From Anarhynchus alexandrinus (taxonomy: Eukaryota > Chordata > Aves > Charadriiformes > Charadriidae), in the NCBI GenBank assembly GCA_008711295.1, contig VUYV01000004.1:9168010-9232009 (forward strand): a DNA stretch of 64,000 nucleotides, written 5' to 3'. A model generated the notes under the pieces. That model worked only from the letters and a program-made list of their open reading frames with translations, ran no database searches and was not told the origin of the DNA. Each line of letters starts with the position of its first letter. Within the stretch, counting starts at the first letter, position 1. A program made the position numbers and the translations under genes. Shown in pieces: positions 39,101-51,937 of this stretch.

Positions 39101-42100
39101 AAGGGAGAAAGATTACACTGCCTGAGTACTGCTCAGCCGCAGTAGGGTTCATGCCGTGAATTGTGGTAAAGTACACTGTATATCTATTCACCAGCATGGA
39201 AAGATCTGTAAAACAAAGGGCAGTGATTTGTACAAAACCTGTGAAGCTCTCACTCCCTCATGGGAAAGGTTAGGTCTGCATACTGAAACCTATTTGGGAC
39301 CACTGCAGTATATTTAATACCACTCAGCGTTCACACACAGCTGCATGTTCAAAATCCTGTGCAGACATGAGTTGATAAATCCTCAGAACTCTCTGGCAAA
39401 ACGTGCTATTTTCAAGCACTTGCTCATTTCGGAGTCCAGTGAAGAATAAGCGCTATGTCTGACTAAAAGATTATGGCAGTGTTTTCACTTGCCAGAATGA
39501 TTCAGGGATATGCACAGGAGGCTGTGAAGCATGCTCAGTTGTGGGGGTTTCTTTAAGTGGCAAGAACACAGTAGCTAATTGGAAGCAGCTTTAACTCTTC
39601 ATGAGCTGCTTCAGACCACAGTGTTCGCTAGTTCTGTCCAGACAGAAGAATGTGTTTTTATTCTTTAGGTAATCAAAGGAAAGTAACCAGAACTCACAAG
39701 CATAAACAGGAAAACATGAAAAAGTCTGCTTATCAGAAGCTGTCACAAGAGCACCATATTGAAAAAAGGCTCTACATGTAAGAGGAAAAAAATCAAACCT
39801 ATGTTAAGTAAATACTGAAAGTAAAAAAATCAAAACAAACAAAAAAAACCCCAATCCTACTAAATCCCAGGGTTGGTTGGGTTTTTTTTTTTCAGAGGTG
39901 CTGAGCATTTGCAGCCTACAGATAAGATCAGAATTTAGATGTTCAGCATTTCTGGAACCACCCCGAAGACACCTCATGCTGGGCATGCACAATTAAGGAC
40001 TCAGCATCAGCAGCCACATTTAAAAAATAAGCCCAGATCTGTCTTAACAAATGAATTTTTACTGCTCTTCAAACTTTACCAAAGTGGATTAGTTTGACTT
40101 AGAACTGGATTAAATCCCACTGAAAATGATTGATCTGAAAAAATGACCTTTCACTGTAGAACATAACATGAAAGACTTTGGGGATAAGACTAATAAAGCA
40201 CAGAGATAAACCAAAATGCCTTTGCCAACATTTTCAAAAGTGGCCTCTTATTCTGGGTGCCCTACTTGAGTTGCTGCATAAGTGCTCGTTTCCTCTGAAA
40301 ATGAGGCCCCAAGCAAGTTGAACCTCCAGAACAGAGGCATCCAGGCATCCATCCTTGAAGTTGCATCTCCTGACGTTTGTTCTGAGCAGGCCTCAGATGT
40401 GCCCACTCGGTAACCATGACAGCTAGGAGGAGCTGTCAATGGGACCAAAAGCAGGGGAATCCACTTCTCGTGTCATTAATCCTCTCTAGCACTCTGGTCA
40501 ATTAATTTTTCACCAGCAGCTGCCATGCAGGTCTTCCATGCAGCCATTTCTGTACCACACTTCTAACTTACAACTACTGATAAGCAACAGTGCAGTCTCT
40601 GACCTTGCCAGTCTTAGGCTTGTCTGTTGAACTGCCAAGAGGAAAGCTGCCGCTAGCAGCAGTGCTGGAAAATACAGATGCCAGGCTATTGGGAAAGTGT
40701 CCTTATCACCTCAGGAACAGCTAAGTAACAGAACTTCTGAAAGTGCTCCTAGATTTCCGTCCCCTTTCTGTGATCCATTAACACATATCAGTACTGTTCT
40801 TTGGGCCCTTATATGCATTTTAAGACAAAAATGGCTTTGTTTTTTCTATCTAGGGCAAGCTCCTTCCTTTGATAGGCCATGCCATGTTGAGGAGGAGGAA
40901 TGACAACAGCAGGTACAGCACATTCAGCTCAGGGCAGGTCAGCCACGTGCTCAGAGTGCTTCTAATTACAGCTCCAAGGAAGAACAACATAAACACATCC
41001 AGAGCTTGCTACATATGGTAGGGTAAGGAAACCAGAACATGACGGGGATGTAAATCACACCTAGGAAACGAGAATGAGGTAAGACACAAACTGAACAATT
41101 CGAATGCCAGCCCAGTGTGAATACAATATAAAGAACTCCACCACACTGCCCTTCAAAGTCTAACTCCATCCTGCAGCACTGGCAGAGAAGGCCAAACGCG
41201 AAGCATCACTGATGTTCAGCAGAGATTCACTTATCTCTTGCTCTACTGCATGGCTACGCAGCCCACCTGTTCTAGCTCATGGATGGGGAAGCAGCAGCCT
41301 GCCTCTGAACGCTGCTCAGCTACCTGTAACTCAGTGCGGTCAAGTCCTCTGTGATCATCTGTAGGCACAGCTTGCAAATTCTTGTCCAAATGCAATCAGC
41401 TCCTTAAGTGTTTTGTGCAGATTCAATATCCAGGTGGCACGGGGCAAAGATGCTAGTGGGCCAGAATATACTGTACTTCAACCACTTGACTTTACATCTC
41501 TTAAAGAGGATTACTTTTAATTTGCTGGATTTCACATATCAAGCTTTGAACCATCTGACAAAAATTTCTAGAAAAGTGGTTATTTCATCTGGGAAATGAC
41601 CTAGAAAATTCAATTGTCCTCCAGAGAACAACTGTGCCAAATTTGGAAATGAAATTCATTAAGTGAAGCGTGAGAGAAAAAGCTTTAATTCTGCTTTAGC
41701 TGCAAAGCCTTTTTCAGATTTAAGTTTGGAAAAGGGACTTGTTGTTCCAGCACTCCTTAGGAATTCTGGTGAATTGAGCCTCTTTAATTAAAAAGTCAAA
41801 ACAACTGTGTTCTTGAACTATTAAAAATAACTTACAGGGCTTTAGGACACTGATATTGTTAACACAGTAGAACAAAGGTCAGTTATCTCCAAAACCAAGA
41901 TACCTGCATTCCCTAGCATGGGTTGTTTTCTCAGAAAATAATCTATCTAATTTTGAATGACAGGTACTTAAAATTTCTATATAGGTGGAGTAGTGTTAAT
42001 CTAATCTTTATCATCTTCCCTGGCAGGGAATAGCACTAAATATTTGAAAGGAACTGAAAATATGTCTTACTGTAAGAGGCATCATTCCTCTTTACTCCAA

Positions 42101-42213
42101 TACTTCAACAGCAGGGAAATGTAACCACCCTGGCTTTCATCCACATGTACTACACACCACTGACTAGCTAAATCATAGTAATCGTAGGGACATGTCATAT
42201 CATTAGGGGTGAG
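36111..42213. other. Intergenic region between YWHAH and the 42-kb CpG island
   Basis: Six kilobases of ordinary AT-leaning DNA. The longest open frame (38325-38765, plus) encodes no recognisable domain. An A-run/CCCC motif and a G/T-rich plus T-run motif face each other at 39835-39892. Any later exons of the orphan minus-strand gene starting at 42.3 kb could lie here, but I could not identify one. Confidence 0.5.
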
Positions 42214-42231
42214 AAATAAGGTACCTTATTT
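42214..42231. repeat. Perfect 18-bp palindrome
   Basis: AAATAAGGTACCTTATTT equals its own reverse complement. It contains the sequence AAG|GTACC on both strands, so the candidate splice donor of the orphan exon is mirrored on the opposite strand. Confidence 0.9.
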
Positions 42232-42323
42232 GGGATCTCAAAGAAAAATCTATCAAGATCCAGTGTGAATTTTGCTACCGGGCTGCTGCTTCTGCGTGAC
42301 AGCTCTTTCACGAGTTGGCGCAT
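42225..42323 (-). CDS. Candidate first coding exon of an unidentified gene
   Basis: A 33-codon frame starts at ATG 42321-42323 with a favourable G at -3. It reads MRQLVKELSRRSSSPVAKFT and continues to LDLDRFFFEIPNK, meeting a plausible donor AAG|GTACCT (GT at 42223-42224). The frame is also open upstream to at least 42386 through GC-rich DNA. It lies at the left edge of a CpG island with promoter-like motifs, which is where a first coding exon would be expected. I do not recognise the protein, find no second exon, and cannot exclude a chance frame in a non-coding first exon. No function is proposed. Confidence 0.35.
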
Positions 42324-42930
42324 GACGGTGTCGTGTTTTCTTTCCACCACAGGCCGGAGGGAAGACGCAGCTCTCGCCCACCGCACTGCAAACGCCCGCT
42401 AAGTGGATTCTACGCGGCGTTGCGGGGATCGCGGTACCTTTCGCCTCCCGTCAGCAGCAGCAGCAGCAGCGGCGGGTGTAGCCGGCTCCTGCGCCCGGAG
42501 GGTTACCGTCCCCCCCTCTCCCGCGGAGCCCCGCGGTTCCCTCAGCGCAGGGCCCGCGCTCGCTGCCCCTCCTCACCCCGCGCCGGCCGCCAACCGCCGC
42601 CGCGCGCCCGCTCCCCTGTTGCTATGGCTCGGCGGGAGGCGGGCAGCCAATCAGAGGGCGGCAGGATATATTTGTCGCTGTTGCTACCGGCGCGGCCGAG
42701 CGGCGGACCAATGGGGAGGAAGCAGGAAGGCGGCGCGTGGGCAGGTCTGTCACAAGCGGCGGCGGCGGAGCGGAGGGGCGGTGGGACGGGAGCCGGGCTC
42801 GGCCCCGCGCGTCCCGCACCGGCTTCCGGGAGGGCCGCGGTTGCCCGGCAGCTTCCCTCGGCTCGCCCAAGGCCCCACTGCTGGAGAAAATAACCGCCGG
42901 CGGGGGCATAACCCGTCCCAAACACCGCTG
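42290..42930. promoter_or_regulatory. Orphan CpG island / promoter
   Basis: About 640 bases of very high G+C and CpG with no recognised gene attached. It contains two CCAAT boxes (GCCAATCAGAG near 42646 and GACCAATGGGG near 42706), a TATA-like GATATATTT at about 42665, GC boxes, and an RFX-like half site GTTGCTATGGCTCG (42618-42631), with a further GTTGCTA near 42680. A (CAG)6 run lies at 42452-42469. The X-box plus CCAAT combination is known from ciliary and MHC-type promoters, but its use here is inference. Transcription could run either way: the candidate coding exon is on the minus strand, and a GTGAGA donor-like site on the plus strand lies near 42975. Confidence 0.8.
42452..42469 (+). 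repeat. (CAG)6 trinucleotide run
   Basis: Six uninterrupted CAG units followed by CGG inside the orphan CpG island. On the minus strand it reads (CTG)6 upstream of the candidate ATG. Short, but of a type that often varies in length between individuals. Confidence 0.9.
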
Positions 42931-45900
42931 CTCTCAACACAAAACATCTCGACAACAAGAAAATGGCCTTCAAGTGAGATCCGCCAAAATAAAGAAGTAT
43001 CAGGGTCTCAAAACACACAGGCGTACCCAGGGCAGCTGGTGCTTGGGTTTTAATCTACAATTAAGTATCGTGCATGAGTAATCACACCCTTACCTTGAAA
43101 AATGAACCCTGGAGAAAGAGTCATTCACAACCTTTATTTGTTAACTTCATTACAAAAGGTACTGGAGGCACCTACTTAGTGTACCTCAGGGCTGGAGTTT
43201 CAGCAAGGACTACCCCTTTTGCAACACGGATTTTTAAAAACAGCAGTAATACTTTGGGGAAATGCCCCCAAAACTGGCCAGTGACTTGTATTGTTAGTTT
43301 TATGGTCTGCTCTGCTGCTCGTGCCCTAACGCTCACGCACAATTCTGCTCTTTAGCCTCCCAGAGAGGACCCAGGGCTCCCGCTGCCACAGCGGCGTGGG
43401 ACGGAGGAGCGTGCGAGGCGGCCTCCAGGCCGGGCTCTGCGAGGAGAAGCACCGGGCCAAAGGCAGGAGCTGCGCAGGCTCCCTGGAGGGCTGCAGCAGG
43501 ACAGCTTACCCCCGCGGGGCGAGCAGCCTCCCGCCACATACAGGATCAGCCCCACACTCGCTACGCTGTGTAGGAAACGGAGCTTCACAGGGCACTCGTC
43601 TGAACAGGCTGTGCTCTCCTGCTGCCTGGCGTCAGGCTGCCGCAGACCCCCCGAAGGGTGACACAACGGCCCTGGCAGTTTACGTCCATCCACATCTGGG
43701 GACTGAAAACGGATCAAGAGGGTTCAGCGGTTCCTACCTCCTCCGTTCATCCTTCTTTCCTGGGCAATCTGAGTTGCGGGGAGTATTAAATACCGACAAC
43801 GCTGGTATGCCCTCCCCCGATCCTGCAAGAACATTGACTTTAGCACTGAAAATTCTGCCGTGCTCCAGTTTGTGTCATCTGTGGCAGTACAGAGTATGGA
43901 ACACTCCGGAAGGTGCACCTAGCAGTACAACCGAAATGCAGGGATGAGAAATAGCAGTATTTTACCAGCGCTTAGCCGAGACCTTATTTTCCAGGCCTGA
44001 GAAAAAGTTATCCGGTATCTACTGCTACGCAATGTAACTAAATTTTACTCTTTTTGAGTACAGGAGCTTCATCTACCTTCATGATGTAATGAAGGACTCA
44101 GATCTGACTGGTGCTATGGGTAGAAATACGTAACTGCCACAGAACTAGTGACTTGATATTTTTAGCACCTACAGTGCAGCTTCAGACTGCTCCAGTAAAA
44201 ACCTACAATTCACAATGCACCTTTGATTTCCTTCAATCTTTTGCAAAATTCTCAGTAAAACTGTAACTAAAACAAACTTTGTAACTATTAGAAAAAGCCT
44301 TCATCCTTCTACCTCACCGTCTCTATTCATCTTCATGTCAAACCCCTCATTCATCTTAGGAAAAAAAAGGAAAAAACCAGGAAAGGATGGGGCGTTTCCT
44401 GGGGAAGCGCAGACCCCGTTGAGCATCTCTGCAGGCAGGTCACATTCGTCCCCCGGCCGAGAATTCAAAGAGCAGCCATGCTGCCCAGAACGTGTCATTG
44501 GTTACCGGGTTACCAGCTGGATCCTCCAGGACCTGGAAGACACAGGAAGGAATCAAAGCTTCACCACATATGATCTTTAACAATGCAGAGCCCCTTTGGG
44601 CAGACACACAGCAGCACAAGGCTGCGCGGTGGGAGGGAACGTCAGTGGTGAGGGCTGCATGCGCGAAGGGACAAAGTCCTTGTTCCCCTCTAAGTTCAGG
44701 CAGAGTCATCCATCTGTACAGCATGTGGGTGTAAAAATGACAAGCACAATCAGTGCACAATTCAACTCTTAGTAATTCAGAGAAGAGCAATTCCCTCCCC
44801 TTTGCCCAAGGCATTGGCTCCTATAAAAGCAAGTAAATGACACAGGGTAAGACCAGGATGAAATAATTAAGGGAGTGATCACCTGAACAAGGAAGCTCTG
44901 TTCAGGGAGGGAAAGAAATGCCTCCAAAATGAATTAACTTTGTTTGTTTGTTTGCTTGTTTTGTTTTACTCTCATTTTGGCTCTGATGGGATGCCTAACC
45001 TATGAAAAGCAAATTGAAAGTCATGTGTGGACAAAAGGAAGTGTGCATCTGCACCCCTGTTGTTCTGACACAGGAACCAAACACCTGCATATCCCTGCAA
45101 CAAACCCAGGGCAAGTTGATTCAGCAAGAAACAGAGTGCCCAGGAAGTCTGTAGAAAGCTGTAAAATCATTTACCCATTCAAGCTCTTCCTTTTCCTGCA
45201 GCACACATTAAAATATGCAAAAATTGCTTTTCTGAATTCCTGAACTGAGTAATTGTTACAAGGATCTGAAGATGTCCCCTTTTGACATCTGCAGGCATCA
45301 CACGGCATCCTGCTCCCCAGCCCACATTGCACCGAGTGTCGTGTTTCTATACCACTGCAAAATCAGTGCAAGAATGCAAAATAGCAGGATGTACACTCCA
45401 GCGACAGACTGCATGCTCTGGAAATCTCAGAAAAGGCTCATTCATTATTAATGCCCAAAGCTTTCCTACTCATCTGGCTCACATTATGGCTGGTAAAAAG
45501 GCCACTTTCCAAGATACAGATCTTTATATTGATGCTTTCAAAGGCTCAAAAGAGGTTCTGTTACTGCCCTCAGAGCTGCAGCCGCTTCCTATAATGAGGC
45601 TGGCAGATACGGTCTCCTGCTTTTCAAAATCTCTTTTAAAAAGGTTTTCTCCAGCAGCTTACACTGCAAGAGAAACAGAAATGGATGCTAACTGACTGAG
45701 AGACCAACGCATGTGAAGCCAAAAAATAGCTCAAGGTACAGTCTAGATAGGGCTTTCTTGGGTCCTGTTTTTAAGTAACATTTAATTCACAGATGCATTC
45801 CCATCCCCTTGAAAGCACCAGATTTCTAACATCTATTTTCTGCTGCCTTAAAATTGCTGTAAGAAGGCACACAGACTGCATCCAGCTCATGGAAGTAACT

Positions 45901-48170
45901 TCTTTTATCATTTCCTACAACAACACTGCTCTGTGCACTATCAGCCATCTTGGAACAGTGCAAAATCCCTTTTCCTCAGCAATAACACAGGCTTGGAAAT
46001 GAAAGATTTTAAGAGGTCTGAGAGAGCAGAGTCAAATTCTGCAGAACCCCTCAGAGGGGAGGACCCGCCAGCAGCCATCTTCCCGTCAGCGTCTTTCCAC
46101 AGTGCTCAGTGAGCTCTCCGTTGCTCAAAATTTAAATGACACTTTGGATCTGCACAGGTTGCTTTGGCCATTGTTTCAATGACATGTTTAGTAAAATCAA
46201 GGTCTGATAAGCAATCCAAGTGGAAAAAACAACAAAACCACCTCTCCTTCTAGCATCTGCAGGATGCTACCCAGGGAATGCCCAGCTTGCTCTGAACTGG
46301 ATTCCAAAAGGTATGCTTAGATCAGACATGTTTCATATTAAACACGATGTGAGATTTCACATCTCGTGTGTGAGAGCTACAGCTGGACAGTGTGTCTGGG
46401 TCTAAGCTCCTTTCTCTGAACATCAGGTGTGTTCTCTTACCTGGCTTTGTCCCAGGGCTTGGCTTTCTCCCATGCAGGGTGCAGAAACAGGTGGGCACTG
46501 CGGCTTGCCAAGCACAGCCTGACAGGAACTGCAGAAAATATGATACACAAATGCATTTGTATTTATGCTCTACCCACCAATTACTGTACTGTTTTGCAGC
46601 AGGACAAGAGGGGCTGCTGGCAAAACTATTCTTCAGTGGAGTTCTGCTAAGTTGTCTACAAACCTGCCCCATTTCTCCAAATTGTTATGGCCTAAAAAAT
46701 ACAGATTCTGCATTGGGAGGACTAGCCTGACCAGGAGCAGTATACAGGAGTGACATCTCCATTTGCAGCTGTCCTTATGCCTGCAAAACACTCGCCATAA
46801 ACAAGGAGATGTCTACCAAAATGTGTCTTTCCTGGAATGTATTTTAAAAACACAGATCTTAAGAGTCAAAACACACAAACATGTGGCTTTAGACATAGCC
46901 ACAACACTGGCTATGATTCTGCTATAGCTTTTCAAGGCCGCCAGTCAGGAGTCTGGAGACATGGCTGCCCCATCCACACCTCCCTCGGGGGCTCTGCCAA
47001 CCTCTGGAAAGAGGTCACGGTCTGTGGGCACTGGGTCAAGTAGGAGACACTGGGTACCCGATGATGGGACGTTCTCTCCCTTCATCACCAACTCAGAAGT
47101 ATCTGTACTCCAACAACACTGCCTGTACTACTTCCAGGAAGAGCCCAGGGTATGAACGGCCATATGGCCCAGACTAAAGGTGCCAACTAATAGAGTGTAG
47201 GAAAAAAGTAAAAGAAACAGGGGAAGCGTCAAGTTGCCTTTCCTTGGAATGACCCCCAGGTTCCAGCAATCAGTCTCAGGACTCCTCTGCTGGAGGCTGC
47301 ATTCAGGCAACTACATGCACTAATGACAAATGGACTTGACCCCCTGCCCCGGCAAGAATTTGTCTCATCCTTTTTTCATAGCCCACTTACACTGACACGC
47401 ACAATGCCCTTAGCAACAAATTCTGCAATTTAATTAGGCAACATGCCCAAAAGTAGCCTCCTTTTGCACATTTTGGACTTGCTGCCTGCCAGTGTTGGGA
47501 TGCTGGGTTATCCAGAGGGGAGAGCCTGACAGCAGGAGGATTCCTAGCACTCCGAGCTGGAATCCCAAAAATGCAGGCAGAAGCAATAAGCTGCAATGAC
47601 CATCTCAGCATTGATGTTTTCTAAATCAATATGCTGGCTCATAAATGCAGTCTGTCTTGCTCCAAAGAGTTCAGCGTGCTTTTCTGTTTGAAATGTGAGG
47701 CACGAGAGAGTTATATTCTGCATGAACCATTAGCTGGGCTACCTTCCACCCGTCCCAGCTCGAGGAGTGAAGGGGATACAACCCCACTATCCGTAAAGGC
47801 GAGCATCTGTTTGGTGTCCCACAGGGACTTCCAGTTCGCTAGCTCGATCAAACTCTCCTGTCAGGCAGCAGGAGCAGATGGAGACAGTCAGCTTCCAGCC
47901 TGGTTCCCCCTCACACTCCCACCTCACAGCCCTGTAGATCATCAGAGGTTTGGACACAGCCCAAGTGCGTAGGACTGACTGTAAAAAGCCCATGAAAGAA
48001 ATCAACAGGAATTGTTCTAATAAGCTTTCAGGCCAAGTCCATTCCAGGTGACCACCTTTAAAAAAGAGACAAGCAGATTAAGGGTCCTTTAGCTGACTTG
48101 TAGCCCTACCTCTGCACTTAGGAAGCAGCGAACCACAGGTGCTGGCAAGGCAATGAAAGCATAACACTAA

Positions 48171-48276
48171 GTCCACTCCAGGTGGGTGACCTTGGATAAA
48201 TAATTTCCTTCTCTGTGCTTTACTCTTATCTGTAAAGCAGGGATAACTTCACTGCCCTGTCTTTCCAGGATAGCAA
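48171..48276 (+). mobile_element. MIR-like ancient SINE fragment
   Basis: The order TGGGTGACCTTGGATAAA, then CTTCTCTGTGCTTTACTCTT, then ATCTGTAAAGCAGGGATAA follows the central part of the MIR consensus (GTGACCTTGGGCAAGT...CTCTGTGCCTCAGTTTCC...ATCTGTAAAATGGGGATAAT). MIR is a tRNA-derived core-SINE that was active before the amniote radiation. The divergence is high, as expected for its age. Confidence 0.75.
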
Positions 48277-49127
48277 CACTCACTTGCCTTACAGCTTAAG
48301 CTGTTGACCTCTTCATGAGTCCTCAGATGAGTGATGCTCACTGCAACGTTATTGCTAAAGATGACTCTGGCAACACAATACTTCTCTCTAATCCAGTAAC
48401 TCTGTTAGAGGGCTCTGCCTGATAACAAAGGTGATCCTCGTTCATTGCCATGCACTGAGCAGTGATCTCGCCCAAGACTACCCACGCGAGGTCTCCTGGC
48501 TCTCTAGAGAGACACTGCAAAAAGGCCAAGATGAAATGGCAGCCTAAGCATCACTCATTTCTAAAGAGACTGCCGTTCTATAGCATTCATGGCACTTCGG
48601 GGAGTTCAAGGTTTTTGGGGGAGCTGGACCAGGCCACTAAACAGGGTTCAAATAACTATATCCTCACCAGAAGGTGTCAACGAAGCAACAAGTCCTGCCT
48701 CTGCCAGGAATATGATAAAGGGTGTGTGGATTCCTGGCACAACTGACATACCCAACAAGGAGACATTCACCATAGATTTCTTCTACTGGCGGAACATATT
48801 TTAAAAATAAACATGAGCTCATTCTAGAGTCAGAACATGCAATTTTAAATCCAGCCAAAATATTACCAGCAAGCCTCACTGATCTTTCATGATCGTTAGC
48901 CACTGTTTAAAACTGCGAATCCAAACACACAGAGTGAGGTGGGTTTACAGTGCCCAGACCTGGGCTGCCCTCAGCAATTCAGAGCGAGGAGTCTGACATG
49001 AATGTGAACAACTTGTAGGCACCAAGCCAACTAGGAAACAGGGGTAAAAGGCAGAAATGCTTTTAGCAGGGAACCAGGAGGCAAAAAACCACCGATCTTT
49101 ATCTCCAGTGAATCCCTGCCTCCCCTT

Positions 49128-49215
49128 GTTGCTTGACAAGCCACAAAGCCTCTCTGTGCCTCTGCTTCCTCATCTACAAAGTGGGAATAAAACTGCTTCT
49201 ACCTACCTCTGACAC
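49128..49215 (+). mobile_element. MIR-like ancient SINE fragment
   Basis: GCCTCTCTGTGCCTCTGCTT, then CCTCATCTACAAAGTGGGAA, then CTACCTACCTCTGACA correspond to the MIR core and the sequence after it. It lies 0.9 kb from the copy at 48.2 kb in the same orientation, but is a separate fragment. It matches the consensus better than the first copy. Confidence 0.8.
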
Positions 49216-50329
49216 AGTACTGACAGCATCACGCTTGCACCAATGCTGGACAGTGTCAAGCAGAAGGGTTATGAAGTGGGGCTACTGCTCCTGTTCTGTC
49301 TTGCAGATCAGTAAATTTAAGGAACCTCGTCATGTCTGTTTGGCAGTGTTTATTTTTATGTAACATTATGGAAGTTGTATAACATATGGAAGATGGCACA
49401 GATTCTTGTTGTTTTGCATTCTGTGAATTTATCTCAAGTCCCAGAGAAAACCTGTGGTCTGAAACATTTGTTACAGGTGGAAAACAGAAAGACAGAACAG
49501 TGCCTATCTTTCTGTCTTCCAGTTTGGAAAGCTGCACTATGGAACAATCTTGTCATGAGGTTATGAAGCTACAAAAACTATTTTAGGATTAAGTACGGGC
49601 CCTACCAACCCAGCTCACAGAATCAGCTCTCACTGCATCAGTATAGGTTATAATTTTCTGCCAAAAAGAAAAACAGGCAAGTAACTTAGAAGCTAAACCT
49701 GCTTTAAAGAGGGGTTCATCTTTTCTCATGAGGCTGGTCCCGAATCTCCTTTGTGCTACACTAAGAGACATATACACTTGTAGAGCATTTCCCATTTCCA
49801 GTGCACAGATATAAATATCTACAAAACATGATGGACACAAGGAAAGAGTCAGGCCCCTGGAACGAGATGCATCACCACATTCTTTCTGTAACCCTTTTCA
49901 ACAGGGGCATCACGACAAGGCTAGACCCACAGCATCATTGTTACTCCTGCCTTTAAGAAGCCCTGTGCTTTCCGCTCCCTTTACCTGTGGGGAAGAATAG
50001 ATTCCAGGGTCCCTAGCTGTCCTTCTCTAAGGATGAAGCCTTCAACCTCTAAATCTGACTGCTGAATATTTCTTCCTGAACTGGCCTCAATACAGCCACC
50101 TTGAGGGACTCTGCTCAAGGGAGCTCTGATACCTGCTGAAATAAATGCTTGTATTAAAGACAATTACGGATAACGTGACCCCAACGTCCAACCCAGCTAC
50201 TCCTCCGCCCCTTGCTCCACATTCACCAGAGCCTGGGTGAATGGCAGTCACAGCACTTTCTGTTCAGTAGACGTAAAGCAAAAGCAAATGGACATCATTT
50301 ATGTATCCTATCAAGGCTATTCTGAAGAA

Positions 50330-50440
50330 CAGGGAGAAGAAAAGAGATGGTAGGAATGCTGAACAAGACTGGGCAGGAAGGAAACAGAGAGGGAGAGAGA
50401 AAGAATAACAGGAAGAGAAAGGAAAGTGAGAATGTGTTGC
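50330..50440 (+). repeat. Polypurine tract
   Basis: About 110 bases of almost pure A/G with few interruptions, built from GGAAG, GAGAG and AAAG variants. Such tracts can adopt triplex structures; no repeat unit is fixed. Confidence 0.6.
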
Positions 50441-51937
50441 TGAAGACGAGCACCGTGTCATAGTTAAAAAGTTCCTAGCCTCTGCTCAGGCAATCTCTTA
50501 AGAATGACAGGCATTTAAAAACCCAGAAGCTTGCAAACTGACAAAGGCGAGCAGACAACACCTGAAGGGATTCTTCCAACGGAAATGCTAAAAGGAATCC
50601 ACCTTGCTGGAAAAGTACTATCTTATGGAAGTAGTTACAGCTTAAGCAAAGGAGTAAGAAAGAACATCTGTTTCAACACCTTAAACCAACAGGTTCTCTC
50701 ACTGAGCTACTATGGGAGTAGAACTCCAGAGCTCAAGGTAAGCCCTGCTCCCATTTGTCATGACATCAGAAAGCCACATAAGTGAGCAAGAGTGTTTACA
50801 ACAAAGGGAAAAGAAGCTTGAAAACTCTTGAGGTCAATGATCTGGGTGCAGTTTTACTGACCTTCTATACTTGGGGTCCATATGGAGCCAGAGACTCCTC
50901 TGGTGCTGCAAGGGGCCTGCCACATGGGCAGCCGTTCATCTGGGGAGGTAAGGGAACCGCAAGAGCACAGGACAAAGTTATCCAGCTGGGGGATGGCATC
51001 AGTACTGCTTGCTCCTTCTCTGGGCTGCAGGACAGCAGAGTTAAAGCAGGTTCCTGGTTCCAGCATGGCCTCAGTGCAAAAAGCTACAGGTTGTTCCATG
51101 TTGTAGGTGGTCAACAAAGCCTTGCTTGTCCTCGCTTCATACAGCTCACTGCTCTGCATAAAGCTGTAACGATGGAGAAAATAAATCAGCCAGACATAGT
51201 GCTTTGCAAAGAGGCGGGGACCCCCCAGCTAAACCTTTGAATCCTGCCCTTAACAGCTGGGAGATTAACTGCTGGATGCTCTGACTGCCTGATGCTGGGC
51301 ATGGACCGTTCCCATCTATGGAGTCAAGGCTCCTAAGTGATGTCCCCTGGGAACTGACATGAAAGTCAGTTCCATGAACAAGTTTAAAGGTTGCTTCATC
51401 TCTGAACTGTCCCTGTAAAGACTTTTTCATACATCACCTGGATTCCAGCATCTTTAAATATGTTCCTTCAGGAGGCTTATCCAGATCTGCAGCTGACTGC
51501 TCCCACCCTGGGTCACAGGGCATGAGGGTTATCTCCATTTGCTCAGAGCCGATGCCTGCACAAGATCCATCTGAAAGGTGCAGGCCAGGCAAGTGAAGGA
51601 ACACTAATAGTTACTCCAAAAAGCAATGAAACAAGTCTAATTTGCCCAATGCAGCAAGACCCTCTTACTCCCTGGGACTAAAATTTGTTCAAGATTCTGT
51701 GAAGGGCCATGGAAATACTGGGTTTTACTGGAGTACTGTCCTTATCCCAGAATCTGAAAGCTAAAACCTGCTGCCTCCCATGTATTTGCTTTCATTTGGT
51801 GCCCCTTCTGAGATGGACATCTCTTATCACCTGTCCTTGCACAGGCCTTATCAATGTTTGCTCCTTCTGTGGAGCCAAACATCCCTCTAGCCAAACACTG
51901 AGGCACTCCACTGAAGTAGAGTCCTCCAACATCCACT

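Larger units (their letters stand above)
42931..51937. other. Intergenic region between the 42-kb island and ANHX
   Basis: Nine kilobases with higher G+C than the left part of the window, so open frames are longer, but none shows a recognised domain. It holds two MIR-like SINE fragments (48171-48276, 49128-49215) and a polypurine tract at about 50330-50440. Open minus-strand stretches at 50854-51159 and 51146-51430 might be distal coding or 3'UTR sequence of ANHX; I cannot link them by splice sites. Confidence 0.45.

Noticed and set aside
50782..51240. Plus-strand open frame of 152 codons
   Set aside because: No recognisable motif; it overlaps minus-strand open stretches near ANHX and lies in GC-richer DNA where such lengths arise by chance.
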